Assembly: GCF_003584565.2 (NCBI RefSeq)
Contig: NZ_CP031010.1
Location: 4,216,001-4,280,000, forward strand
Length of the DNA: 64,000 nt
Source of the DNA: Alteromonas sp. RKMC-009
GTDB lineage: Bacteria; Pseudomonadota; Gammaproteobacteria; Enterobacterales; Alteromonadaceae
Reading direction: 5' to 3'
A model generated the notes under the pieces. It worked only from the letters and a program-made list of their open reading frames with translations. It ran no database searches and was not told where the DNA came from. Below are positions 26,959-36,315 of the stretch, one piece after another. Positions within the stretch are counted from its first letter, which is position 1; every line of letters starts with the position of its first letter. Both the position numbers and the translations under genes were made by a program.

Positions 26959-28341
26959 ATGGCATTGTGGGGCGGCCGTTTTGCGGCAGGCAGTAGCAAC
27001 ATGTTCCGGCAGGTGAATGATTCCCTGCCGTTCGACAGAGTGATGGCAGCACAGGATATCCAGGGCTCCATTATCTGGTCACGCGGTCTTAAGAAAGCCG
27101 GTGTACTGACTGAAGACGAACAGGCGCAGTTAGAGTCTGCCCTGTCTGAACTGAAAGTACTGGCGGAAAAAGGCGAGTTGGATTTCGACGCCAGTCCGGA
27201 AGAAGACATTCACAGCTTCGTGGAAGCGGCACTTATCGATAAGCTGGGTGACATTGGTCGTAAACTGCACACAGGTCGCAGCCGTAACGATCAGGTCGCG
27301 ACAGATTTTCGTTTGTGGGTCCGTGAACACGTCGACTCGTTGAAAGCTGACTTAAAAACGCTGATCCGCTCATTGCTGAATACCGCGAGCCGCCACCAGC
27401 AGGCCATTATTCCGGGTTACACCCACTTACAACGTGCCCAGCCGATTCATTTTGCCCACTGGTGTTTAGCCTATGTGGAAATGTTCAAGCGTGACCTGGC
27501 CCGGATGAAAGATCTGAAAAAGCGCATGAATCAGTGCCCGCTGGGCTCCGGTGCGCTTGCAGGTACCACCTACCCGGTTGACCGTTATGAACTGGCGGAA
27601 GAACTGGGCTTTGATTCACCCTGCCTGAACAGCCTGGATGCAGTATCAGACCGTGACTTCGTACTGGAACTGCTGTTCTGTGCGTCCACCAGCATGATGC
27701 ATATTTCCCGTATGGCTGAAGATCTGATTTTCTACAATTCAGGTGAAGCAGGCTTCCTGCAACTGGGTGATGCGGTAACTTCCGGCTCGTCACTGATGCC
27801 GCAGAAGAAAAACCCTGATGCGCTGGAACTGATGCGTGGCAAATGCGGACGTGTTTTCGGCAGCCTGCAAGGCCTGCTGGTTACCATGAAAGGTTTGCCA
27901 CTGGCATACAATAAAGACATGCAGGAAGACAAAGAAGGTGCCATTGATACCGTAAACCAGTGGCATATTTGTCTGTGTATTGCTGTTGAAGTACTCGACT
28001 CACTGTCGCTGAATGAAGAGCGTTGCCGTGAAGCCGCCCAGCAGGGCTATGCTAACGCCACCGAACTGGCCGATTATCTGGTAGGTAAGGGCATTCCGTT
28101 CCGTACCGGCCATGATATTGCAGGTAAAGTGGTGCTGGCTGCCATCGACAAAGGCTGTGCAATCGAAGATTTGCCGCTGGCTGATTTGCAGGCCATCTGC
28201 GATAAAATCGAAGACGATGTCTATCCGGAACTGCAACTGGAATACGGCGTTAACCAACGCAATATTCTGGGCGGCACCAGCCAGGAAACAGTGACCAAAG
28301 CACTGTATCAGGAGCTGGAAAATCTGGATAAGCTGGGGTAA
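26959..28341 (+). CDS. argH: Argininosuccinate lyase
   Basis: Splits argininosuccinate to arginine and fumarate. 460 residues; [19 protein letters not shown] at the start, [30 protein letters not shown], and the fumarase-superfamily signature [12 protein letters not shown] at about 275-287 with its catalytic Ser. In vibrios and some relatives ArgH is fused to an acetyltransferase domain; here it is separate and followed by a full-length argA. Confidence 0.97.
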   Translation: MALWGGRFAAGSSNMFRQVNDSLPFDRVMAAQDIQGSIIWSRGLKKAGVLTEDEQAQLESALSELKVLAEKGELDFDASPEEDIHSFVEAALIDKLGDIGRKLHTGRSRNDQVATDFRLWVREHVDSLKADLKTLIRSLLNTASRHQQAIIPGYTHLQRAQPIHFAHWCLAYVEMFKRDLARMKDLKKRMNQCPLGSGALAGTTYPVDRYELAEELGFDSPCLNSLDAVSDRDFVLELLFCASTSMMHISRMAEDLIFYNSGEAGFLQLGDAVTSGSSLMPQKKNPDALELMRGKCGRVFGSLQGLLVTMKGLPLAYNKDMQEDKEGAIDTVNQWHICLCIAVEVLDSLSLNEERCREAAQQGYANATELADYLVGKGIPFRTGHDIAGKVVLAAIDKGCAIEDLPLADLQAICDKIEDDVYPELQLEYGVNQRNILGGTSQETVTKALYQELENLDKLG

Positions 28342-28349
28342 CACGAAAA

Positions 28350-29660
28350 ATGGTGTTAGCTCATCATGATGGCATAAAACTCTTTCGCAGCTCGCTGCCG
28401 TACATCAACGCGCACAGAGGAAAAACCTTTGTGCTGATGTTCGGTGGTGAGGCCATCGAACAGAGTAACTTTGCCAACATTATTCACGATATCGCCCTGC
28501 TCGCCAGTCTAGGTGTACGTCTGGTGCTGGTGCATGGTGCCCGTCCGCAAATAGACGAGCGGGTTAACATGCGGGGCATCGAGGGGCGTTTTCTTGACGG
28601 TGTCCGCATTACCGACAAGCAAACCCTGGAATGTGTCAAAGATGCCGCCGGTTCAGTGCGTAGTCACGTAGAAGCATTGCTGACCATGGGACTGCCCAAC
28701 TCGCCTATGCACGGCGCGCAAATTCGCGTGTGTACCGGTAATCTTGTCGTCGCTAAACCTATGGGTGTACGTGGTGGTGTTGATTACGAAAATACCGGCC
28801 TTGTGCGCCGGATTGATACCACAGGTATTAACGATCATCTGAATGACGGCTCGATTGTTCTGCTTTCTCCCATGGGGTATTCCACCACCGGTGAAGTATT
28901 CAATCTGTCTCACGAAGACGTGGCGACGCAGGCTGCAATTGCGCTGAAGGCCGATAAAATTATCGTTTTCTCCAAAGACGACGGTATTCGTCATAACGAC
29001 GGCAAATTACTGCGCACCATTGAACGTCCGCAACTGGAAGAGCTCATTTTTGAAGAGCAAATTCAGACTGAGCAAACGGTGTTAAGTGCACTGACCACCA
29101 GTGTGGCAGCCGGCATCCCCCGTGCTCACTGTATCAGCTATGAGACTGACGGTGCATTGTTGCAGGAATTGTTCACCCGTGACGGTGCCGGTTCGCTGGT
29201 GATGGAGCACCATTACGAGCAGTTACGTGGTGCCACCATTGAAGATGTGGGCGGCATCATTAACCTCATCAAACCGCTGGAAGAAAGTGGCGCGCTGGTG
29301 AAACGTTCCCGTGAACGCCTTGAGAATGAAATCAATCAGTTCATTATCATTGTGCGTGACGGCATGATCATCGCCTGTGCGGCGCTGTATCTTTATCCGG
29401 AAGAAGGCAAAGCGGAGCTGGCTTGTGTGGCAACACACCCGGACTACCGTGGCAAAAACCGGGCAGAGCGCATTCTGGAAGAGGTGAAACGTCGTGCACT
29501 GGATTCAGGCATTCACACCTTGTTTGTTCTGACTACGCTGACAGCACACTGGTTTCTGGAGCACGGTTTCCGTCCTTCAGATCTCAGCGAGTTGCCACAG
29601 GCGAAAAAGGAACTGTATAACTTCCAACGTAACTCGAAGATTTTCACCCTCGGGCTGTAA
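28350..29660 (+). CDS. argA: N-acetylglutamate synthase
   Basis: First step of arginine synthesis, acetylating glutamate with acetyl-CoA; usually the feedback-inhibited enzyme. 436 residues in two domains: an amino-acid-kinase-like regulatory domain (about 1-290; VLVHGARPQID, YSTTGEVFNLSHEDVA) and a GNAT domain (about 300-436; ACVATHPDYRGKNRAERIL, FVLTTLTAHWFLEHGF). Last gene of the operon, followed at once by a strong terminator. With argB, C, F, G, H here and argD at 56.8 kb, the linear pathway lacks only the deacetylase (argE or argJ). Confidence 0.97.
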   Translation: MVLAHHDGIKLFRSSLPYINAHRGKTFVLMFGGEAIEQSNFANIIHDIALLASLGVRLVLVHGARPQIDERVNMRGIEGRFLDGVRITDKQTLECVKDAAGSVRSHVEALLTMGLPNSPMHGAQIRVCTGNLVVAKPMGVRGGVDYENTGLVRRIDTTGINDHLNDGSIVLLSPMGYSTTGEVFNLSHEDVATQAAIALKADKIIVFSKDDGIRHNDGKLLRTIERPQLEELIFEEQIQTEQTVLSALTTSVAAGIPRAHCISYETDGALLQELFTRDGAGSLVMEHHYEQLRGATIEDVGGIINLIKPLEESGALVKRSRERLENEINQFIIIVRDGMIIACAALYLYPEEGKAELACVATHPDYRGKNRAERILEEVKRRALDSGIHTLFVLTTLTAHWFLEHGFRPSDLSELPQAKKELYNFQRNSKIFTLGL

Positions 29661-29673
29661 CTTACCGTATATC

Positions 29674-29701
29674 ACAACCTGCCATCCGGCAGGTTGTTTT
29701 T
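29674..29701 (+). terminator. Terminator of argCBFGHA
   Basis: ACAACCTGCC (29674-29683), loop ATCC, GGCAGGTTGT (29688-29697), then TTTT: a perfect 10-bp stem with U-tract 14 bases after the argA stop. Confidence 0.9.
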
Positions 29702-29743
29702 CATGACACTGCCCTCTTCCTCTGAACACACCAAATAGCAAAA

Positions 29744-29762
29744 GATAATCATTCGCATTAAT
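29744..29762. promoter_or_regulatory. Fur-box-like operator
   Basis: The 19-mer starting GATAATCATT matches the classical Fur box GATAATGATAATCATTATC at 13 of 19 positions, including an intact GATAAT and CATTA. It lies about 90 bases before the start of a Fes/IroE-type esterase, a gene class normally iron-regulated. Confidence 0.55.
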
Positions 29763-29850
29763 GGTAAAGTAGGTCGTTGCATTTACCTGATTCGTTTTCA
29801 GGCATCAATTTGCAGTCGCATTCACGTTTTCCGTTATTCAGGCTATCAAT

Positions 29851-30810
29851 ATGTTTATCAGAGTTTTGATTTTTTCACTTTTCAGTTTGTCTCTTAGTCA
29901 CGTTTCACCAGCAAACGCTCAACCGGATCTCACCATAACAACCGGTAAAACCGTGGCTGATACCGGCGCCCCGGGCTACCGCTTCACCCGTTTACAATTC
30001 ACCAGACACGACGCAAAACACGATACGCAGAAGGCGTACCGGGTGAACCTGGCGATACCGGAAGCACCGGCGCCGGAGGAGGGCTATCCTTTACTCATCA
30101 TGCTCGATGGTAATGCTGCACTTATGGAAGTGTCTGCAGACTTACTAAGTGAGCTGTCGCAAAGCGCAGCCCCGCCGGTACTGGCATTCCTCGCTCATGA
30201 CAACGATCTGCGCATAGACGGCGATGCCCGCGCCTATGACTACACTCCGGCCGTCAATGAATCTGCATTTAGTGCTAAAGAACAACGCCCCGGCAGAGAG
30301 TATGGTGGCGCAGACGGATACTTGTCTTTTATCACCGGTAAGGTCATTCCTGCCATTTCAGACAATACCCCGGTTAACCCTGAGAAGACGGGATTATGGG
30401 GTCATTCCTATGGCGGTATCTTCGTTTTACACGCCCTGTTTACCCGGCCAGACAGCTTCGCGTTCTATGCCCCTGTCGATCCGTCACTGTGGTGGGGAGA
30501 AGGTTATATTTTATCTGAGGAGCATGACCTGCTAACAGAAAGCCCCGCTGACATTAAAGACAAAAGCCTGTTAGTACTCACGGGTTTTGGCGGTGAGGCA
30601 AAACGCCGCCCGCGGGGAGATCGGGATGCCGCAACACTGGCTGCCGTGTACAAAGCCAGAGAATCGGTTCCTGCCGGTGAAACCGCCAGAATGGTTGAAC
30701 GTTTAAAAGCAGCCGGTGTTGATGCTGAAATGACTACGCTTCAGGGCCTCTCTCACGGAGAAACGCTGGGAGCGTCGCTACCCTACGTGTTCAGACAGTT
30801 CGCCAGATAA
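29851..30810 (+). CDS. Periplasmic alpha/beta esterase, siderophore hydrolase type (IroE/Fes-like)
   Basis: Secreted serine esterase of the esterase-D family (PF00756), 319 residues. Signal peptide about 1-23 (ANA-Q cleavage), nucleophile elbow WGHSYGG with Ser near residue 186, and a C-terminal GLSHGE histidine near 300. Sequence features PLLIMLDGNAAL, YDYTP and FYAPVDPSLWW resemble IroE, which trims enterobactin-type trilactones. A Fur-like box upstream supports a role in iron release from a siderophore. No receptor or synthesis genes are adjacent, so this may handle scavenged siderophores. Single gene with a weak ribosome site. Confidence 0.82.
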   Translation: MFIRVLIFSLFSLSLSHVSPANAQPDLTITTGKTVADTGAPGYRFTRLQFTRHDAKHDTQKAYRVNLAIPEAPAPEEGYPLLIMLDGNAALMEVSADLLSELSQSAAPPVLAFLAHDNDLRIDGDARAYDYTPAVNESAFSAKEQRPGREYGGADGYLSFITGKVIPAISDNTPVNPEKTGLWGHSYGGIFVLHALFTRPDSFAFYAPVDPSLWWGEGYILSEEHDLLTESPADIKDKSLLVLTGFGGEAKRRPRGDRDAATLAAVYKARESVPAGETARMVERLKAAGVDAEMTTLQGLSHGETLGASLPYVFRQFAR

Positions 30811-30838
30811 ACACTGCCCCCTGACAGATATGTAATCT

Positions 30839-30866
30839 GCCGCTGTCCGGCTTCAGGAACAGCGGC
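30839..30866. terminator. Hairpin between convergent genes
   Basis: GCCGCTGT (30839-30846) pairs with ACAGCGGC (30859-30866); the stem may extend through CC/GG with a bulge. It lies in the gap between the esterase (+) and the beta-propeller gene (-). No real U-tract follows on either strand, so a terminator role is only suggested by position. Confidence 0.4.
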
Positions 30867-30867
30867 A

Positions 30868-31767
30868 TCAGCGGATGCGCTTAATCTCAGCTTCATCCAG
30901 CTTGATGACATAGGCATTCCCACCAATACCATTGAACTCCTCATCGGTCAGTACAATGGTATTGCTGTTATAAAACGCCACCGCTTCCTTTTGGGTCACG
31001 ATACCTAAATCAATCCGTGAGACATCGCCGGAAAAGAAATTATCTCCTTCAAAGTTCTCGAACAACCATAAGCTGGTGGAGTCCAGCAGAACCAGCATAT
31101 CCCTTTCAGGGTTTAAGGCCGCCGACGTGATCCAACAGAGTTTTTCAAGCGTGGTACAGGTTTGGAATGAGCCCAGCAATTCAGCTTCGAAGTTCGCGGC
31201 ATAATCGCCGATGCGGTACAGGTTGGTCAGACCGTCGAAAGGAATAGTACGGTTTTTGGTAAACAGATACAGATTGTGGTCAAATTCCACGAATGCTTCC
31301 AAATCAAAATTACGGTGTTCCGGCGGGATTGGAGAACCGTCCATTTCCGGATAAGTAAATTTGATGATTTCAGCTTCCGTCGTATCGGTTTTAATATCGA
31401 TTGGATTTTCTATTTTGTATACCGTCAGCCATTTTCTGGACTGATCGTTATTGCCGAAATCCCCTAAGAAAAAATGCCCGAAGGCATCCTGCGTCATATC
31501 TTCCCAATCGATATTTTTGGCGTTGGTCACATGTATTTTGCGAACAATACTGCCGTCGTCATCCAGTTGATAGAGCACCGGGTCATCGCCACCATCATTA
31601 ATCGCCCATAACCGGTCTTTCTTGTCGAACTCGATACCGGAAATCTCCCGCAGATGAGGATCAAGATTAACGCGCTTTTTACTGTAAAGATCGTGCACAG
31701 CAGTGAGCGTAATAATGCCTGCCACGGACGCAGCAAGGCCAATAAAAGCAAACAGGATTTTTACCAT
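30868..31767 (-). CDS. Predicted periplasmic beta-propeller protein of unknown function
   Basis: 299 residues with an N-terminal membrane segment or signal (about 3-24), then repeated strand-rich blades: LREISGIEFDKKDRLWAINDGG, DWEDMTQDAFGHFFLGDFGN, NFDLEAFVEFDHNLYLFTKNR, WITSAALNPERDMLVLLDS, KEAVAFYNSNTIVLTDEE. These recall six-bladed propellers such as SdiA-regulated or phytase-like esterase proteins, without a catalytic motif I can name. Anchored facing the periplasm by prediction. No operon partner; convergent with the esterase. I do not assign a function. Confidence 0.75.
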   Translation of the reverse strand: MVKILFAFIGLAASVAGIITLTAVHDLYSKKRVNLDPHLREISGIEFDKKDRLWAINDGGDDPVLYQLDDDGSIVRKIHVTNAKNIDWEDMTQDAFGHFFLGDFGNNDQSRKWLTVYKIENPIDIKTDTTEAEIIKFTYPEMDGSPIPPEHRNFDLEAFVEFDHNLYLFTKNRTIPFDGLTNLYRIGDYAANFEAELLGSFQTCTTLEKLCWITSAALNPERDMLVLLDSTSLWLFENFEGDNFFSGDVSRIDLGIVTQKEAVAFYNSNTIVLTDEEFNGIGGNAYVIKLDEAEIKRIR

Positions 31768-31841
31768 GATGGATTATGGGGGAATTTTGTTACGCCAGAG
31801 ATGGAAATGGATAATAACAGATTAAAGTCAGGGGCCGGAAA

Positions 31842-32447
31842 TTATTCCCCGGTCCCCAATTGCCGTGATTTCATGTAGTTCGCCAGCGCCTGTGCGTCTG
31901 TATCTTGTGATTGCTGCAAAGCCCGGTAAACGCCTTGCTGATCAGCCTGTGACTTGTGCTGATTCAGTTTCTCTTTGCCTTCCAGCGTGTCCACCTGAAT
32001 ACGAAATCCGGTGGTTGCACCGGATAACTTATTTACATAGTCGTCAGACATAATACTTTTATCCCCGGTGAGTCCCGGATCGTAGGTTTCAACCAGTGCC
32101 ATCATAGCGGCAAGGTTTGCCTCATCTTCAACAAGTTCCAGCGTCCCGTAAGCGTGTACAGCAGCATAGTTCCATGTGGGGACGTTTGGCTTACTGGCAT
32201 ACCAGCGGGGAGAAATATAGCTGTGAGGGCCGGAAAAAATTACCAGCACCCGCTGACCATCTGCATCCCGCCACTGAGGATTTGCTTTCGCCATATGACC
32301 CAGCAGTTGCCCTTCCTGTTCACGAACCACAAAAGGTAAATGTGTGGCGGTGAGATCAGGTGTAATCATCACACCGAAGCTGTGCGCTTTAATGAACGAC
32401 CAGGTTTGTCCGCCCGCAGGCATGCGCATATTTTTAGGAATAAACAT
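31842..32447 (-). CDS. PaiB-family FMN-binding protein
   Basis: 201-residue protein of the PaiB family (split-barrel FMN-binding fold, PF04299). Motifs FIPKNMRMP at the start, LPFVV, GHMAKANPQW, FSGPHSYISPRWY and VPTWNYAAVHAYG are diagnostic. B. subtilis PaiB is annotated as a transcriptional regulator of sporulation and degradative enzymes; in proteobacteria the role is unclear and a flavin-linked enzymatic activity is possible. It overlaps the preceding YgjV gene by one base (TGATG), so both are co-transcribed. Confidence 0.88.
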   Translation of the reverse strand: MFIPKNMRMPAGGQTWSFIKAHSFGVMITPDLTATHLPFVVREQEGQLLGHMAKANPQWRDADGQRVLVIFSGPHSYISPRWYASKPNVPTWNYAAVHAYGTLELVEDEANLAAMMALVETYDPGLTGDKSIMSDDYVNKLSGATTGFRIQVDTLEGKEKLNQHKSQADQQGVYRALQQSQDTDAQALANYMKSRQLGTGE

Positions 32448-32977
32448 CAGGTTCCTGCCTCATGGACATCTTCATTAAGTTTTTTATGCAGCCAGAGCCG
32501 GCGGATGGTATTTAAATTCACCGCAATCAGGGTAAGTTCCAGCAGCGTGGTGCCTATAGACCCCACCAGTATATTATTAGTCAGCCAGCACAATGCACCA
32601 ATTATGAAGCCAATGCGCATAGAAATGCCGGTGAGACAAAAAACCGCATAAGTGCCTACGCAACTGCCGAGAATGGGGAACAAGTCTTTCCAGCTGTCTG
32701 CCAGCCAGATCCCCCACCCCATCGTAAAAGCAATGAACCAGAAAGCCACCACCGGCGAACTGGTTTTCAGCGATAATCCGGTTCGCAAAACGGCCAGCAG
32801 TGCGCTTACGGCTGCCGTAATGGCATTCAGAAGGAAAAAGTGGAAGGCATGATTAAGGTTCATCACTACCATCATCAATTTCAGATGCCGGTCGTCTTTT
32901 TGGTAAAAGCACAGTATGCCAAGCACAAAGCTAAGCAGCCCCACTGCCTGGGCAAAGTCTATCTCAGGGAGAGTCAT
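32447..32977 (-). CDS. YgjV-family inner-membrane protein
   Basis: Polytopic protein of about 176 residues with five to six hydrophobic helices, matching the YgjV/Imp-YgjV family (QAVGLLSFVLGILCFYQKDDR, HFFLLNAITAAVSALLAVLR, GSCVGTYAVF, LCWLTNNILVGS). Function unknown. The ATG at 32977 gives the usual N-terminus but lacks a ribosome site; the frame stays open 20 codons upstream to a TTG, so the start is uncertain. First gene of a two-gene unit with paiB. Confidence 0.8.
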   Translation of the reverse strand: MTLPEIDFAQAVGLLSFVLGILCFYQKDDRHLKLMMVVMNLNHAFHFFLLNAITAAVSALLAVLRTGLSLKTSSPVVAFWFIAFTMGWGIWLADSWKDLFPILGSCVGTYAVFCLTGISMRIGFIIGALCWLTNNILVGSIGTTLLELTLIAVNLNTIRRLWLHKKLNEDVHEAGT

Positions 32978-33166
32978 GTAAGATGAAGGTAAACGCGTTG
33001 ATACCGTTAAAGTATCAACTAAGCAGCCACCACGCAATGATTGTCCGGAGTCGGCTGGCTGGCCGGCTCAAATGTAAACCTCTGGTGTGAAATCTCAGAT
33101 AACTCTGAGATGCTTTCACACCAGACAAGAATAAAAGAGCGGACAGTCCATTGCCCGCAAACAGGC

Positions 33167-34171
33167 TCAATTGTCAAAGTTGGCTATTGTTACTTCGTTA
33201 GCAGCAACCGTGACTTCTTTGACAGTTAAAAAAGAAAATTCGTTATCATCGTCGGTTTCAGGCTCGTCCAGATGACCCAGACAGGTCAGTGCCAGCGTGT
33301 AATCGCCGGCTTCCAGATAGCCCAGTCCGTAAGATGATTGATCGAAACTGGTCTCGGTATTAACCGTTGCAATAGCGACCGGACGAAACTCAGTATCCGT
33401 GGCACTGGTGTCTGCATCATCCCCTAAGGAGGCCACATCCAGACCCGTGCCTTCAAATACGTAAACAGCATTACCGTAGGTAAAGTCAGACTTCACAGAA
33501 CAAGCTGCCTGAGTCAGCAAAGACTCCCCGACACGGCCTTCAATGCCGCCGGCTTCGCTGTTATCGACCAGGCGTATTCCCCGGGGTTTCAGGAACACCT
33601 CATCCTGACCTTGCGGATCCACCAGGCTTTTACGTAAATCAAATTCGACGGTAAATGTCTGCTCCTCTCCGGCCAGCGCAGTAAAACCGTCTAACTTCAC
33701 TTCACCGGAAGGTACGGACAAAGGCCAGGTGCCATCACCCATGACCACGTAAGACGCTTCAGACACCGGAATGCGAATTTGCGTGTATTCACCGGCGGGC
33801 AATTCAAAATCTTCTATCAACGATGCAAATGCATTTCCCTGAAGGGTAAGCAAATCTATCTCGCGGGGATCGCCGTTACTGTCTGTGACATCGATAGTGA
33901 TGGCATCACCATTCCCGCGTAACTCAACGGTGCTGAAAAATACGACCACTTCACTGGCGTTATCCACCGGCGCATCTGAGATATTGAATGTGAAATTAGA
34001 GAAAAACGTTTCTGTATCTTCGGCCTGAGTCACTTCACTACCACTGCCACCACCACAGGCAGTCAGTACCGAAACAGAAGAAATAATGAGAGCCGCAGGA
34101 CCTGCCTGCTTCAGAACACGACTAATTTTCTTTGCATAGCGCTTCATTACTGCACCAGCTCCCGTTTTCAT
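33167..34171 (-). CDS. DUF4382 lipoprotein
   Basis: Predicted lipoprotein of 334 residues: basic start, hydrophobic stretch and lipobox VLTA-C39 followed by GGGSGS. After this comes a DUF4382 domain (FNISDAPVDNASEVVVFFSTVELRG; LLTLQGNAFASLIEDFELPAGEYTQIRIPV) and a C-terminal beta-rich part similar to carboxypeptidase-regulatory-like repeats (AIATVNTET...GLGYLEAGDYTLALTC). Such proteins are frequent in marine Gammaproteobacteria; function unknown, likely outer-membrane or surface. ATG at 34171 is chosen for GGAG eight bases upstream; a second ATG eight codons later also has GGAG. Confidence 0.82.
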   Translation of the reverse strand: MKTGAGAVMKRYAKKISRVLKQAGPAALIISSVSVLTACGGGSGSEVTQAEDTETFFSNFTFNISDAPVDNASEVVVFFSTVELRGNGDAITIDVTDSNGDPREIDLLTLQGNAFASLIEDFELPAGEYTQIRIPVSEASYVVMGDGTWPLSVPSGEVKLDGFTALAGEEQTFTVEFDLRKSLVDPQGQDEVFLKPRGIRLVDNSEAGGIEGRVGESLLTQAACSVKSDFTYGNAVYVFEGTGLDVASLGDDADTSATDTEFRPVAIATVNTETSFDQSSYGLGYLEAGDYTLALTCLGHLDEPETDDDNEFSFLTVKEVTVAANEVTIANFDN

Positions 34172-34788
34172 TATTATTCTCCGTTTTTTCTGCATTGCTG
34201 TTTAAATATCACTAAAATTCTATATAGGCGTTAACCAGAATTTGTTTCTGTGCCATGGTCATATCAAGCAATGTGCCAAAGAATACAAAACCATATAAAA
34301 CAAAAGCTTAACCAACAATGGAGTGAGTAACGTAGTCATTTGTGAAGTGAAAACGTAGCGATGTACCGACACTTTAAGGCCCGTGCAGGCGGTTTTTTAG
34401 TTTACGTATGCGTTCGTTTACTTTTTACCCGCAGAGCGTACAGTTTTTCTTCAACGTGGGGGTTAAGCCATTCACGCACAACTACAGATCAATGAGTTAG
34501 GAGCATGTGCCGTAACATAAATTCCTGTTCATCCTGTCAGGTATTGTTGCTTATCCCATACGGCGATCATTTTTTGATCAATTATCTTGTCCCATCTGGC
34601 CTGCAGTGCTATTTTGAATTTGTTGAGTCGTCAAAAGGGAAGTGCGACCATCCCCGAAGCTTATGGATAAGTTCGCGCAGTCAACTCCGCCATCTTTTGT
34701 TCAACACCGGAATCGGGTGTTGTTTCTATTATCGTCATAAATCCAGCCTGATCCGGTTTACTTATTACACCTATCAGAGGAATTGATT
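34172..34788. other. Intergenic region between two divergent lipoprotein genes
   Basis: About 617 bases with no gene I would defend. It contains a hairpin CAACACC (34702-34708) / GGTGTTG (34716-34722) followed by TTTCTATT, which could be a leader terminator or attenuator upstream of the CsgG-like gene. A T-rich stretch after GCAGGCGG at about 34390-34400 has no matching stem. Promoters for both genes must lie here but none stands out. Confidence 0.4.
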
Positions 34789-36147
34789 GTGAAAAGGAAT
34801 AATCCAGGCTCAGGTTGTGCATCCCAGGTACAATCCCTCGCCAAACCCGTTATAACCGTTATCAGCGCTTTGTTTTTTGCGACCGCCTGTATGTCTACCA
34901 GTCCTAAAATGGGCGGCAGTGATTCTGGCGCTGTAAGTGGTGGAGCCGGCGGGGCATCTGCAGCTAATAACAATACCCAGTTGGAAAACTGCGACGAAAC
35001 CCTCGGTACACTCAGTGTATTTGAAGACACCTCTTTACCCTGGTGGTCCGAATACCGCAGGACCTATCCCAAATTAGGCAGCACGATTCCGGTGATCCGC
35101 CTGATGATTCAGCAATCCAACTGTTTTGTTATTGTTGAGCGGGGCCGCGCAATGAATGCCATGAATACTGAGCGGCAGTTGATGCAATCCGGTCAGTTGC
35201 GTTCAGGCTCAAACATTGGTGGCGGTCAGATGGTTGCCGCAGACTATACTCTCAGCCCTTCCGTGTTGTTTGCAGAAAAAACACAGGGCGGTAAAGCCAT
35301 AGGCGGTGCATTATTTGGCGCGCTGGGCTCTATCGTGGGCGGCGGCTTCAGTAAAAACGAAGCGGCAACCTCGTTACTGCTCATTGATAATAGCTCCGGT
35401 GTTCAGGTTTCATCATCCACAGGCAGCGCAGCGAATCACGACTTCAGCCTGTTTGGGGGCATGTTTGCCGGGGCGGCAGCCGGTGGCGCCGGGGGTTTCT
35501 CGAAAACACCGGAAGGTAAAATGCTGGTAACTGCATTTGCCGATTCATATAACCAAATGGTAATGGCCCTGCGCACATATAAGGCTCAGGAAGTAAAAGG
35601 CGGCTTAGGTAAAGGCGGATTGTTAACGGTAGGCGGCGCAGATGACCCGATGCCTGAAGCGACGGATGCAGGCCCTATCGTCACCACGGCTACAACCACC
35701 ACTGCCGTTTATGTAGACCCTACACCTACACGGGTGACCGTATCTGAACGTGAGTCGTACAACTTTGCTGTTGATGAGTATGATGAGCAGGCTTTCAACA
35801 AATATTACGACTGGTTAAAAACCTATGGACCGATGATGACTACTTTCGTGTCCATAGATCCTGACAAAACAGATTCAAGCATATTCGGAGGTATGACTAT
35901 TGCTTCTGTTGCATCCATGTTGCTAACACAACTGGATTCACAACGCATCGAGTTGGAAGCCTGGCCTTATCAGGCAAGGGCTCAGGCCTGGAGTAAAATG
36001 GGTAAACGCATTGAACAACATACAGAGCTATTTGAACGTAACCGGATGCTCGCCCTTAAAAATGAAAAATTAGATCCGGATGTCCGCAGTATCATCGAAA
36101 GCATTCAGGTAGTAACCAAAGAATCGCTCTTCCCTGAAGGGATTTAA
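34789..36147 (+). CDS. CsgG/HfaB-like outer-membrane lipoprotein
   Basis: 452-residue lipoprotein: lipobox FATA-C34, a Gly/Ala/Ser-rich linker, then a CsgG-type domain (about 60-270) with PVIRLMIQQSNCFVIVERGR and a transmembrane-hairpin-like GGALFGALGSIVGGG. A C-terminal helical region without a familiar motif follows (about 320-452). CsgG forms a nonameric curli export channel; relatives act as periplasm-facing assembly factors or in penicillin-binding-protein activation. No csgA, B, E or F genes are nearby, so curli export is doubtful. GTG at 34789 is preferred over TTG at 34783 because AGAGG is then eight bases away. A strong terminator follows. Confidence 0.78.
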   Translation: MKRNNPGSGCASQVQSLAKPVITVISALFFATACMSTSPKMGGSDSGAVSGGAGGASAANNNTQLENCDETLGTLSVFEDTSLPWWSEYRRTYPKLGSTIPVIRLMIQQSNCFVIVERGRAMNAMNTERQLMQSGQLRSGSNIGGGQMVAADYTLSPSVLFAEKTQGGKAIGGALFGALGSIVGGGFSKNEAATSLLLIDNSSGVQVSSSTGSAANHDFSLFGGMFAGAAAGGAGGFSKTPEGKMLVTAFADSYNQMVMALRTYKAQEVKGGLGKGGLLTVGGADDPMPEATDAGPIVTTATTTTAVYVDPTPTRVTVSERESYNFAVDEYDEQAFNKYYDWLKTYGPMMTTFVSIDPDKTDSSIFGGMTIASVASMLLTQLDSQRIELEAWPYQARAQAWSKMGKRIEQHTELFERNRMLALKNEKLDPDVRSIIESIQVVTKESLFPEGI

Positions 36148-36200
36148 GCGGAAGGATAACCGAAGGAACTCATCTCAAAAGGATTGAGTCTGCATAAACG

Positions 36201-36237
36201 AAAAGACCGTACAACTTGCGTTGCACGGTCTTTTTTT
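36201..36237 (+). terminator. Terminator of the CsgG-like gene
   Basis: AAAAGACCGT (36201-36210) pairs with ACGGTCTTTT (36225-36234), with an inner CAAC/GTTG stem, followed by more T's. Stem and U-tract are strong. Confidence 0.88.
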
Positions 36238-36265
36238 ATTCGCAGTCAATGCGGCCGGCGCTGAA

Positions 36266-36294
36266 TAATACCGGTATGCTTTATACCGGTATTA
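36266..36294. repeat. Perfect 12-bp inverted repeat downstream of maeA
   Basis: TAATACCGGTAT (36266-36277), loop GCTTT, ATACCGGTATTA (36283-36294). It lies 22 bases after the malic-enzyme stop on that gene's strand and is followed by only a weak T-run (TTC). It may be a terminator or mRNA-stabilising hairpin for maeA. Confidence 0.6.
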
Positions 36295-36315
36295 GCGGCT
36301 CCGGCTTTACTGTAC

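Noticed and set aside
34505..34786. Plus-strand 93-codon open frame before the CsgG-like gene
   Set aside because: No ribosome site, unusual Cys/Tyr-rich composition, and it runs through the hairpin and into the start of the next gene.
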